Under the pieces are notes generated by a model. The model made no database searches, was not told where the DNA came from, and saw nothing but the letters and a program-made list of their open reading frames with translations. From the NCBI GenBank assembly GCA_963772515.1, contig CAVYXC010000002.1, positions 558,001 through 622,000 on the forward strand: a stretch of 64,000 bases of DNA. The letters run 5' to 3'. Source of the DNA: JAFAHD01 sp963772515. GTDB lineage: Bacteria; Vulcanimicrobiota; Vulcanimicrobiia; Eremiobacterales; Eremiobacteraceae. The position numbers and the translations under genes were made by a program. Each line of letters opens with the position of its first letter. Within the stretch, counting starts at the first letter, position 1. Shown one piece after another: positions 60,722 to 64,000 of the stretch.

Positions 60722-61405
60722 ATGCCTGACGGCTCAAAAGTGCTCGTCATCGACGACGAGCGTCCGATGCGCGAAATGCTGCAGCTCGGCCTGGAGCGGC
60801 ACGGCTATTCCGTTCGCACGCTCGCCGATGGGCGCGGTGCCCAGGAGCTCGTCAGCCAGTGGCAACCCGACGCGATCGTGCTGGACGTGATGCTGCCGTT
60901 CGCCGACGGCTTCATGCTGCTTCCCGGGCTGCGCCGCCAGACGCAGGCGCCGATCATCATGCTGACGGCGAAGGGCGCGCTCGACGACAAGCTGGCCGGG
61001 TTGAATCTCGGCGCCGACGACTACGTCCAAAAGCCATTCGCGTTCCCGGAGCTCATCGGCAGGCTCGAGGCGTGCATGCGCCGCCCGCACATCTCCGCGC
61101 CCGAGATGCTGCGCGTGGCGGACCTCGTGGTCGACCTCAAGACGCGTGAAGTGCGGCGCGGCGAGACGAGGATCGATCTGACGAACAAAGAGTATAGGTT
61201 GCTCGTCACGCTCATGCGCGAACCGCGGCGCGTCTTCGGCAAGGAAGAACTGCTGCGGCTGGTGTGGGGTGAAGATTTCGAAGGCGAGATCGGCAACGTC
61301 GAGACGTATATCTCGTACTTGCGAGCCAAGATCGACGGAATAGGCCAGACGAGCCTGATCCACACCGTCCGGGGCGCAGGCTACTCGCTGCGCGGCGAGC
61401 GCTAG
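60722..61405 (+). CDS. OmpR/PhoB-family response regulator
   Basis: 227 aa. The receiver domain has VIDDERPMRE acidic pocket, phospho-acceptor D55 in IVLDVMLPFADGF, T in MLTAKG and lysine in YVQKPF. A winged-helix DNA-binding domain follows with RIDLTNKEYRLLVTLM, IGNVETYISYLRAKI and HTVRGAGYSL. Its likely partner kinase is encoded on the opposite strand about 360 bases away, tail to tail, which is unusual. AAAGG precedes the ATG closely. Confidence 0.92.
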   Translation: MPDGSKVLVIDDERPMREMLQLGLERHGYSVRTLADGRGAQELVSQWQPDAIVLDVMLPFADGFMLLPGLRRQTQAPIIMLTAKGALDDKLAGLNLGADDYVQKPFAFPELIGRLEACMRRPHISAPEMLRVADLVVDLKTREVRRGETRIDLTNKEYRLLVTLMREPRRVFGKEELLRLVWGEDFEGEIGNVETYISYLRAKIDGIGQTSLIHTVRGAGYSLRGER

Positions 61406-61708
61406 CTAGTCCGACACAACGACGCGCGCGTGCCGGCGCAGCCCGGAGAGCTCGGCGAGCACCTGAAGCCCAGAGTGCATGAGCACCGTGACGGCGTTGC
61501 CCGCCCAATCCATCGCGCGCACGGAAGCCACCAACGCGCCCCAGCCTTCCGACGTCGCGCTGCGGGTCGCGCGCAGATCGACGACAGCCTCTCGCCGTAG
61601 CGCGCGGCGCAAGCGGTCCGGGGCCTTACGGATCCTATTGCCGGCTTTTGCATCCAAACATTCATCGACGAAGAAAACGAGCGGTGTGCGTTCGATTATC
61701 GCTTCCAT
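61406..61708 (-). CDS. STAS-domain-like small protein
   Basis: 100 aa. The fold order matches STAS/anti-anti-sigma domains: a strand AVVDLRATR, then SEGWGALVASVRAM at the phospho-serine loop and helix position, then AVTVLMHSGLQVLAELSGLRRHARVVV. The usual DSSG is replaced by TSEG, keeping one serine. Its stop directly abuts the response regulator stop, and it lies 60 bases downstream of the kinase gene, so it may be co-transcribed with it. The ribosome-binding site is weak. Confidence 0.5.
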   Translation of the reverse strand: MEAIIERTPLVFFVDECLDAKAGNRIRKAPDRLRRALRREAVVDLRATRSATSEGWGALVASVRAMDWAGNAVTVLMHSGLQVLAELSGLRRHARVVVSD

Positions 61709-61768
61709 GAGGCAAACGTACAGCCGCTCGCTCAGCCGCTTCTGGGAAACTGGGACGCGGCTGTGATG

Positions 61769-63374
61769 TCAGACCGAAGTCTGCGACGTACGTGGCTTCC
61801 AGGCGGGGAAACGCATCTCGACGGTCGCCCCTTTGCCCGGCTCGGTGTGCAGCGAGACCGAACCGCCCGCACGCTCGGTCGTGCGCGCGACGATCGCCAG
61901 GCCTAGCCCGGAACCCGGTATCGACCCGCTCGTGTCGCCGCGCGCGAAACGTTCGAACGCGCGCGCGCGTGTGTCTGGGCTCATGCCGGGTCCGTCGTCG
62001 CTCACGGTGACGATGATCTCGATCGCCTTGCGCGCGCACGCGCGCCGCGATGTGCGATCCGGGGGCATACTTGAGCGAGTTGTCGATGAGGTTGCCGATC
62101 GCCTGACGCAGCTCGGTCTCCGAGACCTGCACGAACGACCCTGGCTCGACCTGCGCGGTAAGCGTCGCGCCGTTTGCGAGAGATTTGAACGAGTCGACGA
62201 CGCCTTGCACGACGTCCGCCGCGTCGATGATCTTGACGTCGCTCGGCTCCTGGCTGTCGAGGCGCAAGAGGAAGAGAAGATTCTGGATCAACGCCCGCAT
62301 GCGTTCGCCCTGGCCGTCGATCTCGGCGAAGATGCGCCGCTCCATGACGTTGTCATCCGACGACGCGTGGCGCAGCAGGTCGACGTAGCCGGTGATCACG
62401 GCGAGCGGTGTGCGCAGTTCGTGGCCGGCGTCCGCGACGAAGCGCCGGATGTTGTTCTCGACCTCTTGTCGCGCGGCGACCGTGGTAGCCACCTCGCTTG
62501 CAGCCGCGTTGTATTCTTCGACGAGCTGGTGTACGACGGGGTCGTCCGGGTCGGCCGCGCTCAAGCGCGAGTAGTCGCCTTGTCCGAGGCGCGTGAGCGC
62601 GGCGCGCACGACCTCGAACGGGCGCGTCGTCGCGCGCAGCAGCCGCTGGCCGAGCAGCAGCGTGATGGCGAATGCCGCCAGCGCAAGGCCGAGGGCGATC
62701 CAGCGCGTGCGGCTGAGCACGTCGGCGGCCGTGTCGGTCGAACGCGTGAAGAGGACGCTGGCTCCATCGATGTGGACGAACGACACCGGAGTGTGCCATA
62801 TGTCCGCTCCGCTCGGGCCGAATCCGGGCCGGTGGAACGTGAAGATGACGTTGTTGCGCGCTTCACCGGGTCGCGGCGGAGGGCCACCGGCTTGCGGACC
62901 GGCGCCGAACACCGGCGGCCCGAACGATCCGGGACCCACAGGTCCAGGCGGACCTCCAGGCCCCGGACTGCGTTGCCCTGGTTGACCCGTTGGCCCGGAC
63001 ACGTTCCCGCCTGGCACTCCAGGTTGGACCACGCGTATCGAGCCCGGCAGTGGAAACGGATTCGCGGCTGCGATGGCCGCATCGCCCGCTAGCAGTTTGC
63101 CATCATCGCCGACGACCGCAGCATCGTAGCCGTGCACGGAACGCACCACGGCGACGATGTCGTCCGCCATCTGTTTCTTGGTCGCACGCTTCGCGGCCGG
63201 GGCTTGCGACAATTCGATGATCTCTTCGGCGATCTGCGAGCGCAGATTCGCGTCGATCGTCGTCTCGCGCAGCGCAAAGCCGTAGCCGAGATTCACCGCG
63301 AAATAGACGAGCAGCGCCATGATCCCCGCCACGAACGCGAGCGCTACCGCAGAGCTCCATATCCGGTTGTTCAC
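61769..63374 (-). CDS. Sensor histidine kinase with Gly/Pro-rich periplasmic insert, apparent frameshift near 62030-62045
   Basis: About 535 aa if repaired. N-terminal membrane helix (VALAFVAGIMALLVYFAV), then a periplasmic sensor region with a collagen-like Gly-Pro-rich stretch (about residues 120-175). A second helix follows, then HAMP (LLGQRLLRATTRPFEVVRAALTRLGQGDY) and the phospho-accepting H-box FVADAGHELRTPLA. The N-box is in IGNLIDNSLKYAPG. The first frame then breaks; the other frame supplies VSDDGPGMSPDTRARAFERF and GSGLGLAIVARTTERAGG (G boxes). The break falls in a CGCGCGC-rich repeat, where one base extra or one CG missing would explain it. Confidence 0.85.
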
Positions 63375-63450
63375 AGTTCGCGGTCTTCGCGCACCAGGTG
63401 GTGCATCTCTCGCATCGGCGTGTAACCTGAGACCAAGCTGGGAAGGTGCC

Positions 63451-64000
63451 TCACACCGTGAGCACGATCTTGCCGAAGTTCTCGTTCGCTTCTATCGCCC
63501 GGTGAGCCTCAGCGGCTTGCGCGATCGGCAGCACGCGGTCGATCGGCACTGCGATCGCGCCGTTGGCGATGAGCGGCAGGACCGCGCCGGCGAACGCGCG
63601 AGTCGCGGCGACCTTTTCCTCGAGGCTGCGGTTGCGCAGCGTCGCGCCGGACAGACGCAAGCGCTTTTGCATCACGATGCGGATCGAAAGCTTCACATCC
63701 GAACCGCTCAGCGTGGAGACGAAGACGAGTCGGCCCTTGGTCGCCAGCGCGTTGAGATTGCGCTCGAAATAGTCCGCGCCGATGAAATCGATGATCACGT
63801 CGACGCCGCGGCCATGCGTGACGCGCATCGCCACGTCGTCGAACAGCTGGGTCGAGACGTCGATCGGCACGTCAAGGCCGAGTTCGACCGCGCGCGCCAA
63901 CTTCGCCGCGCTGCGCGACGTGCCGAGCACCTTGGCGCCGATCGCGCGCGCGATCTGCATCGCCGCGAGGCCGACGCCGGATCCGACCGCGTGGACGAGA
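63451..64000 (-). CDS. Zinc-type alcohol dehydrogenase-like quinone oxidoreductase, 5'-truncated by the window edge
   Basis: C-terminal 183 residues of an MDR-superfamily NADPH:quinone oxidoreductase. The frame is open to the window end, and the residues before the first ATG (VHAVGSGVGLAAMQIARAIGAKV) are the Rossmann glycine motif, so the start lies right of the window. The GVDVIIDFIGADYFERNL and KGRLVFVSTLSGSDV segments and the final AHRAIEANENFGKIVLTV match the PIG3/QOR-type group. No zinc-ligand region is visible in the part present. Confidence 0.87.
   Translation of the reverse strand, partial: LVHAVGSGVGLAAMQIARAIGAKVLGTSRSAAKLARAVELGLDVPIDVSTQLFDDVAMRVTHGRGVDVIIDFIGADYFERNLNALATKGRLVFVSTLSGSDVKLSIRIVMQKRLRLSGATLRNRSLEEKVAATRAFAGAVLPLIANGAIAVPIDRVLPIAQAAEAHRAIEANENFGKIVLTV

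Noticed and set aside
1..64000. CRISPR arrays, tRNA/rRNA genes, insertion sequences, integrases, prophage or defence islands
   Set aside because: None seen: no spaced direct repeats, transposase or integrase motifs, or tRNA-like cloverleafs. The single HNH protein has no restriction or toxin partner.

Overview
The window is a GC-rich, densely packed housekeeping segment of a diderm (two-membrane) bacterial chromosome. It shows no rRNA, tRNA, CRISPR array, insertion sequence or prophage. It opens inside recF, followed by a dciA-type gene and gyrB, so oriC and dnaA/dnaN probably lie just beyond the left edge. Several traits occur together: a full lipid A pathway, a BamA/TamB/Skp outer-membrane machinery, an S-layer-homology (SLH) porin of the OmpM type, two hopanoid-modification genes, DUF3084-yqgF gene order, and minCDE-rodA-rne order. 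That mix fits a diderm member of the Terrabacteria. Candidatus Eremiobacterota (WPS-2) is my best guess, but it is an inference from gene content and not from a marker search.

Layout. 1-3.9 kb: recF (partial), dciA-like, gyrB. 3.9-7.6 kb: hpnK and hpnI (hopanoid amino-sugar head group) and an orphan peptide-binding lipoprotein. 7.7-29.3 kb: a nearly uninterrupted plus-strand outer-membrane biogenesis cluster of tamB, bamA, three Skp/OmpH-like genes, lpxD, lpxC, fabZ, lpxA, lpxB, a metallophosphatase, an lpxB paralogue, an O-antigen-ligase/LptC fusion, lptB, lptF/G, DUF3084 and a yqgF-like gene. 29.6-34.2 kb: SLH porin, TPR protein, glycosyltransferase. 34.2-38.4 kb (minus): two exported proteins of unknown function and recQ. 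38.7-42.5 kb: ECF sigma/anti-sigma pair, dnaX, ebfC, recR. 42.5-45.6 kb (minus): DUF697 protein and an M48 peptidase of BepA type. 45.8-54.4 kb: minC, two minD genes, minE, rodA, RNase E/G with a repeat-rich tail, gamma-carbonic-anhydrase-like gene. 54.4-56.4 kb (minus): ispE, a MobA-like nucleotidyltransferase, a small unknown. 56.6-61.4 kb: pilT, pdxS-pdxT, HNH endonuclease, MOSC protein, OmpR-type regulator. 61.4-64 kb (minus): STAS-like protein, sensor histidine kinase, partial quinone oxidoreductase.

How it fits together. The 7.7-29.3 kb block holds most of what is needed to make lipid A, move it across the envelope and insert barrel proteins. lpxH/lpxI, lpxK, lptA, lptD and a second lptF/G are not in the window. 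Genes are mostly joined by ATGA/GTGA overlaps, implying translational coupling.

Main points for follow-up: an O-antigen ligase fused to LptC; a metallophosphatase placed where the missing LpxH activity is needed; two genes whose only plausible start is a CTG overlapping the upstream TGA; an identical 23-bp palindrome upstream of gyrB and of pdxS; an internally duplicated Skp among three tandem Skp-like genes; tandem minD; and four apparent frameshifts, all in minus-strand accessory genes.
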